Part shown: piece after piece, positions 38,468-47,467 of the stretch
Numbering within the stretch: position 1 is the stretch's first letter
Layout: each line of letters begins with the position of its first letter
NCBI RefSeq assembly: GCF_030323865.1
Contig: NZ_CP066362.1
Span: forward strand, 1,364,001-1,428,000
Direction of reading: 5' to 3'
DNA: 64,000 nt
Source of the DNA: Pseudarthrobacter defluvii
Lineage (GTDB): Bacteria > Actinomycetota > Actinomycetes > Actinomycetales > Micrococcaceae
Program-made: the position numbers and the translations under genes
The notes under the pieces: model-generated
Databases searched by the model: none
Seen by the model: only the letters and a program-made list of their open reading frames with translations
Told to the model about the DNA's origin: nothing

Positions 38468-39784
38468 ATGTCCAACGGTTGGTCCTTCGAAACCCGCCAA
38501 ATCCACGCCGGCCAGGAAGTGGACAGTGCAGCGGGAGCCCGTGCCCTGCCCATCTACCAGACCACGTCCTTCGTGTTCCCAACGGCCGAAAGCGCAGCAA
38601 ACCGTTTCGCACTGTCCGAACTCGCGCCCATCTACACCCGCATCGGCAACCCGACGCAGGACGCAGTGGAACAGCGGATCGCCAGCCTCGAAGGTGGTTT
38701 GGCAGCGCTGCTGCTGAGTTCCGGCCAGGCCGCTGAAACGTTCGCGGTCCTGAACATCGCGGAGGCCGGCGACCACATCGTGGCCAGCCCCAGCCTCTAC
38801 GGCGGAACCTATAACCTCTTCGCCCACACCCTGAAAAAGTTCGGCATCTCCGTCACGTTCGTGGAGGACCCCGACAACTTGGACCAGTGGCGCAACGCAG
38901 TCCAGCCCAACACCAAGCTCTTCTTCGGTGAAGTGGTCTCCAACCCCCGCCAGGACGTCCTGGACATCGAGGGCATCTCCGAAGTCGCCCACCAGGCCGG
39001 CGTGCCCCTCATCGTGGACAACACCCTCTCCACCCCGTACCTCATCCGCCCGCTGGAGTGGGGCGCGGACATCGTGATCCATTCCGCCACCAAGTACCTG
39101 GGCGGCCACGGCACAGCCATCGCCGGCGTGATCGTCGATTCCGGCAAGTTCGATTTCAGCAAGGACCCGGAACGGTTCCCAGGCTTCAACACCCCGGATC
39201 CCACCTACAACGGGCTGGTCTACGCCCGCGATCTGGGAGCCGATGGAGCGCTGGGGGCCAACTTCTCCTACATCCTCAAGGCGCGGGTCCAGCTCCTGCG
39301 CGACCTGGGCTCGGCGGTCTCGCCCTTCAACGCCTTCCTGATTTCCCAGGGCCTGGAGACTTTGAGCCTGCGGGTGGAGCGCCACGTTGCCAACGCCACG
39401 GAAGTGGCGCGCTGGCTTGAGGCAAGGCACGACGTCGAATCGGTCGCCTATGCCGGGCTGCCGTCCAGCCCCTGGTACGAGCGTGGCCGCAAGTACGGGC
39501 CCAAGGGGACGGGCGCCGTCGTCGCCTTCAACCTGGCCGGCGGAGCGGAGGCGGGCAAACGCTTCGTCGACGCCCTGGAGCTGCACTCCCATGTGGCCAA
39601 CATCGGCGACGTGCGCTCCCTGGTCATCCACCCGGCGTCGACCACCCACAGCCAGCTCTCCCCGGAGCAGCAGGCTGTGGCCGGGGTGCACCCGGGACTC
39701 GTCAGGCTTTCCGTGGGGCTGGAACACATCGACGACATCCTCGCCGACCTGGAAGCAGGCTTCAGGGCTGCGAAGAGCGCCTAG
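38468..39784 (+). CDS. metY: O-acetylhomoserine aminocarboxypropyltransferase (sulfhydrylase)
   Basis: PLP enzyme (438 residues) of the Cys/Met metabolism family that makes homocysteine from O-acetylhomoserine and sulfide. Typical stretches: FETRQIHAGQEVD, TTSFVFPTAESAANRF, YTRIGNPTQDAVE, and the PLP Lys in HSATKYLGGHGTAIAG; the MetY-type C-terminus (ASTTHSQL, GLVRLSVGLEHIDD) is complete. The ATG at 38468 has AAAGGAG seven bases before it. Controlled by the SAM-IV riboswitch; the substrate-forming metX follows. Confidence 0.95.
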   Translation: MSNGWSFETRQIHAGQEVDSAAGARALPIYQTTSFVFPTAESAANRFALSELAPIYTRIGNPTQDAVEQRIASLEGGLAALLLSSGQAAETFAVLNIAEAGDHIVASPSLYGGTYNLFAHTLKKFGISVTFVEDPDNLDQWRNAVQPNTKLFFGEVVSNPRQDVLDIEGISEVAHQAGVPLIVDNTLSTPYLIRPLEWGADIVIHSATKYLGGHGTAIAGVIVDSGKFDFSKDPERFPGFNTPDPTYNGLVYARDLGADGALGANFSYILKARVQLLRDLGSAVSPFNAFLISQGLETLSLRVERHVANATEVARWLEARHDVESVAYAGLPSSPWYERGRKYGPKGTGAVVAFNLAGGAEAGKRFVDALELHSHVANIGDVRSLVIHPASTTHSQLSPEQQAVAGVHPGLVRLSVGLEHIDDILADLEAGFRAAKSA

Positions 39785-39903
39785 ACGGGCAAAGTACGAC
39801 GCCGGGCCTCCACTCGGGCGGTAAGGCGGGGCGGGCAGCAAGCCGGGAAGTCACAACCAGTCACACTCTTGGCCTGGACCGGGGAGTATTTCGTACACTC
39901 GAT

Positions 39904-40018
39904 CCAGGTCATGAGTGCCAGTGACAGCCCCGGCTTGCTGGCCGGCAACCCTCCATTCGCGGTGGGGTGCCCCGGGTGAGGACCTGGCCTGCCGGTCAAA
40001 TGACGGCGGGCAAGCGCG
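39904..40018 (+). ncRNA. SAM-IV riboswitch upstream of metX
   Basis: Second copy of the aptamer, with its own promoter. P1 pairs CCAGGTC (39904-39910) with GACCTGG (39981-39987). The core gtcatgagtgccagtg, gctggccggcaaccctcc and ggtggggtgccccgggtga are nearly identical to the first copy, and the 3' end is caagcgcg. TACACT at 39894-39899 is a likely -10. It should let SAM repress metX independently of metY. Confidence 0.93.
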
Positions 40019-40034
40019 TAGAAGAGGTCTTGCC

Positions 40035-41150
40035 ATGACGGTTACCGTCGCCCCAAAAACCATCCCCGAACACGGAATTGTCCGCTACGCCTCCATCGGG
40101 GGACTGGAACTCGAAGCCGGGGGATACCTCCCGGACGTCACCCTGGCCTACGAAACCTGGGGGACGCTCAACGCGGACGCCAGCAACGCCATCCTGATCG
40201 AGCATGCGCTGACCGGCAGCACGCACGTAACCCGTGGCGACACGGACGAAGAAGGCTGGTGGGAACAACTCGCGGGCCCCGGCGCCCCCGTGGACACCGA
40301 CCGTTTCTTCGTGGTGTCCATCAACATTGTGGGCGGCTGCTACGGCTCCACAGGCCCCTCCTCTCCCGCCCCCGACGGATCGCCCTGGGGCTCCCGCTTC
40401 CCCCTGGTCACGCTGCGGGACAGCACCGAGGCGGAAGTCCGGCTCGCAGACCAGCTGGGAATCAAGAGCTGGTTCGCGGTCCTTGGCGGCTCCATGGGCG
40501 GCGCCCGCGCACTGGAATGGGCAGTGACGTACCCGGAAAGGGTGCAGCGCTGCGCCGTCATCGCCGTCGGGGCTGCCAGCACCGCAGAACAAATCGCCTT
40601 TGCCCAGGCCCAGACCCTGGCCATCCGGCAGGATCCAAACTTCAACGGCGGCGACTACTACGGCGGTCCCTGTCCTGAAGAGGGCCTGGCCCTTGCCCGG
40701 CGCATCGCCCACATCACCTACCGGTCCGCCGCCGAACTGGAAGGCCGCTTTGGCCGGTCAGCCCAGGCATCCGAGTCGCCCCTTCAGGGGGAAGTGCTCG
40801 CAGCCCGCGGCCGCTACCAGGTGGAAAGCTACCTGGACCACCAGGGCAACAAGCTCGTGAAGCGCTTTGACGCCAACAGCTACATCGCCCTGACCGAGGC
40901 ACTGATGAGCCACGACGTCTGCCGGGGCCGGGGAACCCTGACCGAAGCGCTGGCCGCTGCTACTGCACGCTTCTTCGTGGCCGCCGTCGACTCCGACCGG
41001 CTCTACTTCCCGTCCCAGTCGCGGGAGCTGGCGCAGTCGCTGCCCGGCGACGTGGACGTCCACGTCATCCAGGCGCCCATCGGCCACGACGGGTTCCTCA
41101 CCGAAATTGGGCAACTGGGGGCACAGCTGAGGAGCAGCTTCCTGGTCTAG
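40035..41150 (+). CDS. metX: Homoserine O-acetyltransferase
   Basis: Alpha/beta-hydrolase-fold acyltransferase (371 residues) that activates homoserine with acetyl-CoA for methionine synthesis. Nucleophile Ser in LGGSMGGARALEW; oxyanion-region segment NIVGGCYGSTGPSS; the catalytic Asp and His are in the C-terminal part (AAVDSDRLYFPSQ, IGHDGFL). The ATG at 40035 follows an AGAGG site; an ATG inside the riboswitch at 39915 is not credible. Supplies the substrate of metY. Confidence 0.95.
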   Translation: MTVTVAPKTIPEHGIVRYASIGGLELEAGGYLPDVTLAYETWGTLNADASNAILIEHALTGSTHVTRGDTDEEGWWEQLAGPGAPVDTDRFFVVSINIVGGCYGSTGPSSPAPDGSPWGSRFPLVTLRDSTEAEVRLADQLGIKSWFAVLGGSMGGARALEWAVTYPERVQRCAVIAVGAASTAEQIAFAQAQTLAIRQDPNFNGGDYYGGPCPEEGLALARRIAHITYRSAAELEGRFGRSAQASESPLQGEVLAARGRYQVESYLDHQGNKLVKRFDANSYIALTEALMSHDVCRGRGTLTEALAAATARFFVAAVDSDRLYFPSQSRELAQSLPGDVDVHVIQAPIGHDGFLTEIGQLGAQLRSSFLV

Positions 41151-41174
41151 GGGCATCCAGCAAACCGCCAGCAA

Positions 41175-41207
41175 TGTGCATTAGTGCAGATGCCTTCTGC
41201 ACTAATG
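41175..41207. promoter_or_regulatory. Candidate LysR-type operator upstream of the MHS transporter
   Basis: TGTGCATTAGTGCAGA (41175-41190) resembles the dyad TGTGCATCAATGCACA near the LysR gene at 43857-44765. It overlaps a perfect 12-base inverted repeat (cattagtgcaga, 41179-41190, with complement 41196-41207, five-base loop). About 120 bases upstream of the transporter start. Confidence 0.5.
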
Positions 41208-41328
41208 GGCGTTGAGGTTGCACGGGCAGGCAGACCATACTCATCGAAGCCGGCTTTCGTGGTGTACATCACACGCGGCTGCCATCGACTGTCCCCGTGG
41301 TGTCGACGACGACGCCGAAGGAGTTCGC

Positions 41329-42711
41329 ATGAGTACGGAACGCTCCGCCGCAAGGCTCACCGAAGAAACCGACGTCAAGGCATCAGGCCTGAAGAAAGTG
41401 GTGACCGCCTCCATGGCCGGCACCGTCGTGGAGTGGTACGAGTTCTTCCTCTACGCATCGGCCGCCACCCTGGTGTTCGGGAAGGCCTTCTTCCCCAACG
41501 CCGGGACCGAGCTGGACGGCATCATCGCCGCCTTCCTCACCTATGCCGTGGGTTTCGTGGCCCGTCCCATCGGCGGCATCGTGTTCGGCCACTTCGGCGA
41601 CAAGTTCGGCCGCAAGCAGCTGCTGCAGCTGAGCATCGTGCTGGTGGGCGTCTCCACCTTCCTGATGGGCTGCCTGCCCACCTTCGCGCAGATCGGCTAC
41701 TGGGCTCCGGCGCTGCTGGTCATCCTCCGGTTTGCGCAGGGCTTCGCTGTTGGCGGGGAATGGGGCGGCGCCGTCCTCCTCGTGGCAGAGCACAGCCCCA
41801 GCAAGTCACGCGGGTTCTGGGCCAGCTGGCCGCAGTCCGCCGTGCCGCTGGGCAACCTGCTGGCCACGGCCGTGCTGTTCGTCCTGTCCTCCACACTGAC
41901 CCAGGACGCCTTCCTCGGATGGGGCTGGCGCGTTGCCTTCTGGCTGTCCGCGGTGATCGTCCTGATCGGCTACTACATTCGTACCAAGGTCAACGACGCG
42001 CCCATCTTCCTCGAGGCCCGCAAGGAAGTGGATGCCGGCCACAAGGGCTACGGCGTGGCCGAGGTCTTCCGCCGCTACCCGCGCGGCGTCTTCACCGCCA
42101 TGGGCCTGCGCTTCGCGGAAAACATCCTGTACTACCTGGTGGTGACGTTCTCCATCACCTACCTCAAGACCGTGGTGCAGGCCGACACCACGCGCATCCT
42201 CCTCCTGTTGCTCCTGGCCCACGCCGTCCACTTCGCCGTGGTGCCCATGATCGGCAAGCTCTCGGACCGCTTTGGCCGCAAGCCCGTCTACATGGCCGGC
42301 GCCATTATGGGGGCCACATGGGGGTTCTTCGCGTTCCCGATGATGGATACGAAGAACGACTTCATCATCCTGGCCGCCATCATGATCGGCCTGGTGTTCC
42401 ACGCCTTTATGTACGCCGGACAGCCTGCCATCATGGCGGAAATGTTCCCCACCCGGATGCGCTACTCAGGCGTCTCCCTGGGCTACCAGGTGACCTCGAT
42501 CGTGGCCGGCTCCCTGGCCCCGATCATCGCCGCTTCACTTTTGGGCACCTACAAGTCCTCGGTTCCAGTGGCCGTCTACCTGCTCATCGCCTGCGCCATC
42601 ACCGCCGTCGCGGTCTTCTTCCTGAAGGAGACCCGCGGCGTCTCACTCCACGACGTGGATGCCGCCGACGCCAAGGGCACCGCCGACCTGTTGGCCGCCG
42701 GCAGGAAGTAG
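41329..42711 (+). CDS. MHS-type major facilitator superfamily transporter
   Basis: Inner-membrane proton symporter (460 residues) of the metabolite:H+ symporter family, which includes citrate, alpha-ketoglutarate and shikimate/proline carriers. Twelve hydrophobic helices; signatures MAGTVVEWYEFFLY, GGIVFGHFGDKFGRK, and LRFAQGFAVGGEWGGAVLL. Substrate not evident. GAAGGAG ribosome site at the ATG at 41329; the frame extends upstream without homology. Seven bases precede the alcohol dehydrogenase gene, so they are co-transcribed. Confidence 0.93.
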   Translation: MSTERSAARLTEETDVKASGLKKVVTASMAGTVVEWYEFFLYASAATLVFGKAFFPNAGTELDGIIAAFLTYAVGFVARPIGGIVFGHFGDKFGRKQLLQLSIVLVGVSTFLMGCLPTFAQIGYWAPALLVILRFAQGFAVGGEWGGAVLLVAEHSPSKSRGFWASWPQSAVPLGNLLATAVLFVLSSTLTQDAFLGWGWRVAFWLSAVIVLIGYYIRTKVNDAPIFLEARKEVDAGHKGYGVAEVFRRYPRGVFTAMGLRFAENILYYLVVTFSITYLKTVVQADTTRILLLLLLAHAVHFAVVPMIGKLSDRFGRKPVYMAGAIMGATWGFFAFPMMDTKNDFIILAAIMIGLVFHAFMYAGQPAIMAEMFPTRMRYSGVSLGYQVTSIVAGSLAPIIAASLLGTYKSSVPVAVYLLIACAITAVAVFFLKETRGVSLHDVDAADAKGTADLLAAGRK

Positions 42712-42718
42712 GGATCCC

Positions 42719-43855
42719 ATGAAAGCCGCCGTCCTGTACGCAACCGTCCCCGCCACTGGAAACGCCCCCGGTAAGAGCAGCTACGCCGATGCCCGGCCGC
42801 TGCTGGTGCAGGAGCTCGAGCAGCCGGAGCCCCGCGCCGGTGAGCTGGGGGTTGCCATCACCTATTCGAGCCTGTGCCATTCGGATCTCTCCGTGGTGGA
42901 CGGCTCACGGCTCCGGCCGCTTCCCATGGCGTTGGGCCATGAGGCGGTGGGGCGCGTAGTGTCCGTTGGCCAGGGTGTGGAGGACGTGTCCGTGGGCGAC
43001 CACGTGGTGCTGGTGTTCGTGCCCAGCTGTGGCCATTGCCGGGCCTGCCTGGCCGGGCGGCCCGCGCTTTGCCACCGGGCAGCAGAGGTCAACGGTTCGG
43101 GGGACCTGCTGCACGGGCCTGCCCTGTTGCGGACGCCGGAGGGAGAGCGCATTAACCACCACCTGGGCGTTTCCGCCTTCGCGGACTATGCAGTGGTTGC
43201 GCGGGAATCAGTGGTGGTAATTGACGACGACGTCCCGGACACGGTTGCGGCGATGTTTGGTTGCGCCGTGCTCACCGGAATGGGCGCGGTGTTCAACACG
43301 GCGGGAGTCAGCCAGGGGCAGCACGTGGCAGTGTTCGGCTTGGGGGCGGTGGGCCTTTCCGCCGTCATGGCGGCACGCCTGGCCGGAGCTGCCAGCGTGA
43401 TCGCCATTGATCCGAACCAGGGCAAGCACCAGCTCGCGCTCGACGCCGGAGCCACCGCCGTGGGAACGTCGGAGGATGCAAGGCGGTTGATCGAGGAAGC
43501 TTCGGGCGACGGCGTGGATGTAGCCATTGAAGCGGTGGGTTCGGCCGCGGTGATCGCATCCTGCCTGGAGCGGGTCACCCGGGGCGGGGCAGTGGTCTCG
43601 GTGGGCCTGCCGCACCCGTCCGCCGAGTTGACCGTCCCGGCCCTCCAATTCGCCGGTGCCGGCAAGCGGCTGCTGGGCTCCTATATGGGTGACGCCGTTC
43701 CCGCCCGGGATATCCCGCAGTACCTCGGGTACTGGCGGGAGGGGAGGCTGCCGGTTGAGCTGCTGCACACCGACACGCGGCCACTGAGCGAGATCAACGA
43801 GGGCCTGGATGCACTCGCGGCCGGGCAGGTAGTGCGCCGCCTCTTCCAGGCCTGA
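42719..43855 (+). CDS. Zinc-dependent alcohol dehydrogenase
   Basis: Medium-chain Zn dehydrogenase (378 residues). Catalytic zinc region SSLCHSDLSVVDG and GHEAVGRVV; structural zinc cysteines CGHCRACLAGRPALC; NAD-binding GLGAVGLSA. The inserted segment after the structural zinc site resembles class III-like enzymes. Co-transcribed with the MHS transporter, it may oxidise an imported hydroxy compound (inference). Its stop is one base from the stop of the convergent LysR gene. Confidence 0.9.
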   Translation: MKAAVLYATVPATGNAPGKSSYADARPLLVQELEQPEPRAGELGVAITYSSLCHSDLSVVDGSRLRPLPMALGHEAVGRVVSVGQGVEDVSVGDHVVLVFVPSCGHCRACLAGRPALCHRAAEVNGSGDLLHGPALLRTPEGERINHHLGVSAFADYAVVARESVVVIDDDVPDTVAAMFGCAVLTGMGAVFNTAGVSQGQHVAVFGLGAVGLSAVMAARLAGAASVIAIDPNQGKHQLALDAGATAVGTSEDARRLIEEASGDGVDVAIEAVGSAAVIASCLERVTRGGAVVSVGLPHPSAELTVPALQFAGAGKRLLGSYMGDAVPARDIPQYLGYWREGRLPVELLHTDTRPLSEINEGLDALAAGQVVRRLFQA

Positions 43856-43856
43856 C

Positions 43857-44765
43857 TCAGCCTGCCAGCAGTCCGGCCCGCTCCTTCAGCTCCTCCTTCA
43901 AGGCCGCAATCACCGCCTGCACCCGGGCCGACCGGAGCGACTCCGGACGGGCAACGGCCCAGATAGGGAGCTGGCGCTCAAAGTCGCCTGCCAGGACGGG
44001 AACGAAATCCTCCCGGTCCGCCACCATGAAGTTGGGCAGCAGGCCAATGCCGGCGCCCCGGCGGACGGCCTCCACCTGGGCGAAGACGCTGGTGGCCTGG
44101 AAGCTTGTCCGGGGCATCGGCAACTGCGATGACCAGCGGGGGCCCAACTCCGCCACCTGGAGCGCAGACTCGACGTAAGAGACAAACGCGTGCTGCCCCA
44201 CGTCGTCGAGCGTTTCCGGCATGCCGTGCCGGGCGGCATAGTCCTGGCTGGCGTAGAGCCGCAGGTAGTAGTTGCTCAGGAAGATGGTCTGTGCGGTGCT
44301 GACGTCGGCCCGGCCCACCACGATCTCCAGGTCCACCCCGGACCGGTTCTGGCTGACTTTACGGGTGGCGCTGAGCATTTCGATGTTCAGTTGCGGGTTC
44401 TGCTGCTGGAGCCGAACCAGCGATGGAGTGACGAACACCGCTCCCACTGCGTCGGTGGTGGCAACCCGGACCAGGCCTGCAAGCGCGCTCTGGTCCTGGC
44501 GGATCAGGCCCGAGAGCGAGCCGAGCGTGCTCTCGATCGCCTCCGCCGCGTCCACGGCGGCAGCACCGAGCTGGGTCAGCTCCCAGCCGTGCGGGCTGCG
44601 CTCCAGCGTGCGGCCGCCCAGCTGCTTGTCCAGCGCGAGGATCCGGCGCGAGATGGTGGTGTGGGTGGTCCCCAGGCTCTCGGCCACCGCGTTGAACCGG
44701 CCGAGGCGTGCAACGGTCAGAAGGATGAGCAGGTCGTCAGGGCTCGCCAGCCGTCTGGAGTCCAC
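43857..44765 (-). CDS. LysR family transcriptional regulator near mmsB
   Basis: 302 residues. Helix-turn-helix LGRFNAVAESLGTTHTTISRRILALDKQLGG (about 15-50), then a co-inducer domain. I choose the GTG at 44765 because GGAAGG lies six bases before it; the in-frame ATG at 44789 would fall inside the dyad TGTGCATCAATGCACA. It lies between the transporter/dehydrogenase operon and divergent mmsBA, and a similar dyad occurs upstream of the transporter, so it may control both (inference). Confidence 0.9.
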   Translation of the reverse strand: MDSRRLASPDDLLILLTVARLGRFNAVAESLGTTHTTISRRILALDKQLGGRTLERSPHGWELTQLGAAAVDAAEAIESTLGSLSGLIRQDQSALAGLVRVATTDAVGAVFVTPSLVRLQQQNPQLNIEMLSATRKVSQNRSGVDLEIVVGRADVSTAQTIFLSNYYLRLYASQDYAARHGMPETLDDVGQHAFVSYVESALQVAELGPRWSSQLPMPRTSFQATSVFAQVEAVRRGAGIGLLPNFMVADREDFVPVLAGDFERQLPIWAVARPESLRSARVQAVIAALKEELKERAGLLAG

Positions 44766-44782
44766 GATGGACCTTCCGTTGA

Positions 44783-44798
44783 TGTGCATCAATGCACA
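44783..44798. promoter_or_regulatory. Candidate LysR operator in the LysR-mmsB region
   Basis: Perfect dyad TGTGCAT-ca-ATGCACA, with T and A placed as in LysR T-N11-A sites. It is 18 bases upstream of the LysR start and about 100 bases from mmsB. Confidence 0.55.
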
Positions 44799-44900
44799 GA
44801 GTGTCTGTGATTTTTCCCCTTGATTGCACCCTAACACGGTGTGATGGTTGACACAGGCATGCCGGCAAGAGCGCCGGAATGGAAGCAAAGGAGCTTACGC

Positions 44901-45830
44901 ATGGCAATTATCGGTTGGATCGGCCTGGGCAACATGGGCGGCCACATGTCGGTGAACCTGGTGAAGGCCGGGCACGAGGTCCGCGGCTTTGACCTCAACC
45001 CCGCTGCCCTGGACGCGGCTGCAGCAGGCGGTGTCAAGCGGGCCGCGAGCATCGCTGAAGCGGTGGACGGCGCGGACGCCGTGTTCACCATGCTCCCCAA
45101 GGGCGAGCACGCCCGCGCAGTGTATCTCGGCGGGGACGGGGTGCTGGCGCACGCGGACACGCGCACGCTGCTCATTGACTCCTCCACCATCGACATCGCC
45201 TCCGCCCAGGAACTGCACGACGCCGCTGCTGCCGCCGGCTTCCGTTTCGTGGACGCGCCGGTATCCGGCGGGATGAGCGGCGCGGAGGCCGGAACCCTGA
45301 CGTTCATGGTGGGCGGTGAAGAAGGTGCCGTCAAAGACGCTGCCGGCTACATCGGTCCCATGTCCGGCAACATTATCCCCACGGGCGGCCCCACCACAGG
45401 GCAGGCGGCAAAGATCTGCAACAACCTGATGCTTTTCATCAACCTTGCCTCCACCGCTGAAGGGGCTGTGTTGGCTGACCGCCTGGGCCTGGACAAGCAG
45501 GTCTTCTGGAACATCGCCTCGGTCTCCTCGGGGGACTCATGGGCGCTCCGGACCTGGTACCCCGTGCCCGGTGTGGTTCCCACCGCGGCCTCGAACAATG
45601 ACTTCGCACCCACCTTCACCACCGAGCTCGCCAACAAGGACATCAGCCTGGCCGTCAGCGCAGCCGAAGACACCGGCACGCCCCTGGAGATCGGCAAGCA
45701 CGTCCAGCAGCTGTTTCAGCGGCTTATCGACGCCGGTGAAGCCGGCAAGGACTGCTCCATGATCATCAAGCTCGTGGACGGCTCGCTTGAGGCCGCCGAC
45801 CGGACGGCGTCCAACACGCAGTCCAACTAA
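44901..45830 (+). CDS. mmsB: 3-hydroxyisobutyrate dehydrogenase
   Basis: NAD(P)-dependent beta-hydroxyacid dehydrogenase (309 residues) oxidising 3-hydroxyisobutyrate to methylmalonate semialdehyde in valine degradation. Rossmann motif GWIGLGNMGGHMSVNL; substrate site FVDAPVSGGMSGAEAGTL; catalytic Lys in AKICNNLML. Clear AAAGGAG site at the ATG at 44901. Fifty bases ahead of mmsA, which uses its product. Confidence 0.93.
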   Translation: MAIIGWIGLGNMGGHMSVNLVKAGHEVRGFDLNPAALDAAAAGGVKRAASIAEAVDGADAVFTMLPKGEHARAVYLGGDGVLAHADTRTLLIDSSTIDIASAQELHDAAAAAGFRFVDAPVSGGMSGAEAGTLTFMVGGEEGAVKDAAGYIGPMSGNIIPTGGPTTGQAAKICNNLMLFINLASTAEGAVLADRLGLDKQVFWNIASVSSGDSWALRTWYPVPGVVPTAASNNDFAPTFTTELANKDISLAVSAAEDTGTPLEIGKHVQQLFQRLIDAGEAGKDCSMIIKLVDGSLEAADRTASNTQSN

Positions 45831-45880
45831 CTGCGCCGTCCAACCAGCCCACTGCAAGAACCGCAGGAAAAGAGACTCTT

Positions 45881-47365
45881 TTGGAAACCATCCCGCACTA
45901 CATTAACGGCGCCCGCGTCACCGATGCCGACCGTTTCGGTCCGGTCTTCAATCCCGCCACCGGCCAACAGGAGAAGCAGGTGGCGCTCGCCTCCGCGGCC
46001 CGGACAGAGGAAGCCATCGCGGCCGCCCGCGCCGCGCTGCCTGCATGGCGCGCCACCAGCCTGGCCAAGCGCACCACCATCTTCTTCAAGGTCCGCGAAA
46101 TCCTGAACCAGCGGAAGTCCGAACTCGCCGCGATCCTGACCAGCGAGCACGGCAAGGTCCTCTCCGACGCGGAAGGCGAAATCGCCCGCGGTCTGGAGAA
46201 CATCGATTTCGCCACCGGCCTGTCCCACATGCTGAAAGGCGAGCGGTCGGAGCAGGTCTCCAGCGGCATTGACGTCCATTCCATCCGCCAGCCAGTCGGC
46301 GTGGTGGCCTGCATCACCCCGTTCAACTTCCCGGCCATGGTGCCGCTGTGGATGATCGGCAGCGCGCTGGCCTGCGGCAACACGGTCCTGCTGAAGCCGA
46401 GTGAAAAGGATCCGTCGGCGGCCGTCTTCATCGCAGAGGCCTTCGCCGAAGCGGGGCTGCCGGCAGGCGTGCTCAACGTGGTCCAGGGGGACAAGGAAGC
46501 CGTCGACGTCCTGCTTGAGCACCCTGACGTAAAGGCAGTCAGTTTCGTCGGTTCCACCCCCGTGGCCCAGTCCATCTACAAGCGGGCAGCGGAACATGGC
46601 AAGCGGGTGCAGGCCCTGGGCGGTGCCAAGAACCACATGGTGGTGCTTCCCGACGCCGACCTGGACATGGCTGCCGACGCTGCGGTTTCCGCCGCCTACG
46701 GTTCCGCCGGCGAACGCTGCATGGCTGTCAGCGTCCTGGTGGCGGTGGGCAACATCGCCGACGACCTGGTGAAGGCGATTTCAAGCCGCATGGCAGACCT
46801 CAAGATTGGGGACGGCACGGATCCCGCCTCGCAGATGGGCCCCTTGATCACTGCGGAGCACCGGGAGCGCGTGGCTTCCTACGTTGCGGGAGCGGAAGGC
46901 GAAGGCGCAACCGTGGTGGTGGACGGCCGCTCGCAGCATTTCGACTCCAACGGGTTCTTCATCGGCGTGAGCCTGGTGGACCACGTCAAGCCAGGCATGA
47001 AGGTGTACGACGACGAAATCTTCGGCCCGGTCCTGTCCGTGGTCCGCGTGGACACCTACAACGACGCAGTCCGGCTTGTGAACGACAACCAGTTCGGCAA
47101 CGGCACGGCCATCTTCACCCGCGACGGCGGAGCGGCGCGGCAGTTCGAGTTCGACGTCGAAGCGGGCATGGTGGGCGTCAACGTGCCCATCCCGGTCCCG
47201 GTGGGCACCTTCTCGTTCGGCGGCTGGAAGAACTCGCTGTTCGGCGACACCCACATGTACGGGCCCGACAGCATCCGCTTCTACACCAGGGGCAAGGTGG
47301 TCACCACGCGTTGGCCGGACCCATCCACCTCGGTGATCGACCTGGGCTTCCCCCAGGTGGATTAG
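45881..47365 (+). CDS. mmsA: Methylmalonate-semialdehyde dehydrogenase (CoA-acylating)
   Basis: Aldehyde dehydrogenase (494 residues) converting methylmalonate semialdehyde to propionyl-CoA, and malonate semialdehyde to acetyl-CoA. Signatures: ITPFNFPAMVPLWM, the catalytic Cys in AYGSAGERCMAVSV, and the family GAKNHMVVLPDAD. The start is a TTG with AGGAAAAGAG in front; no better ATG is near. Ends before a strong hairpin at 47410-47452. Confidence 0.94.
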   Translation: METIPHYINGARVTDADRFGPVFNPATGQQEKQVALASAARTEEAIAAARAALPAWRATSLAKRTTIFFKVREILNQRKSELAAILTSEHGKVLSDAEGEIARGLENIDFATGLSHMLKGERSEQVSSGIDVHSIRQPVGVVACITPFNFPAMVPLWMIGSALACGNTVLLKPSEKDPSAAVFIAEAFAEAGLPAGVLNVVQGDKEAVDVLLEHPDVKAVSFVGSTPVAQSIYKRAAEHGKRVQALGGAKNHMVVLPDADLDMAADAAVSAAYGSAGERCMAVSVLVAVGNIADDLVKAISSRMADLKIGDGTDPASQMGPLITAEHRERVASYVAGAEGEGATVVVDGRSQHFDSNGFFIGVSLVDHVKPGMKVYDDEIFGPVLSVVRVDTYNDAVRLVNDNQFGNGTAIFTRDGGAARQFEFDVEAGMVGVNVPIPVPVGTFSFGGWKNSLFGDTHMYGPDSIRFYTRGKVVTTRWPDPSTSVIDLGFPQVD

Positions 47366-47409
47366 CAGGCTGGATTGAACCAGCGGACTCAGCAGATGGA
47401 TTAACCAAA

Positions 47410-47452
47410 AAGAAGGTCGGGGACCGGTTCAAAACCGGTCCCCGACCTTCTT
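47410..47452. terminator. Bidirectional terminator between mmsA and the SHOCT gene
   Basis: Perfect 20-base inverted repeat (47410-47429 and 47433-47452; core ggtcggggaccgg) with a three-base loop, flanked by A-rich and T-rich ends, between convergent genes. Confidence 0.85.
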
Positions 47453-47467
47453 GCGAACTCAGGCTGG

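Noticed and set aside
41184..42722. 512-residue plus-strand frame overlapping the MHS transporter
   Set aside because: Out-of-frame Arg/Pro-rich translation; the transporter frame has helices and family motifs.
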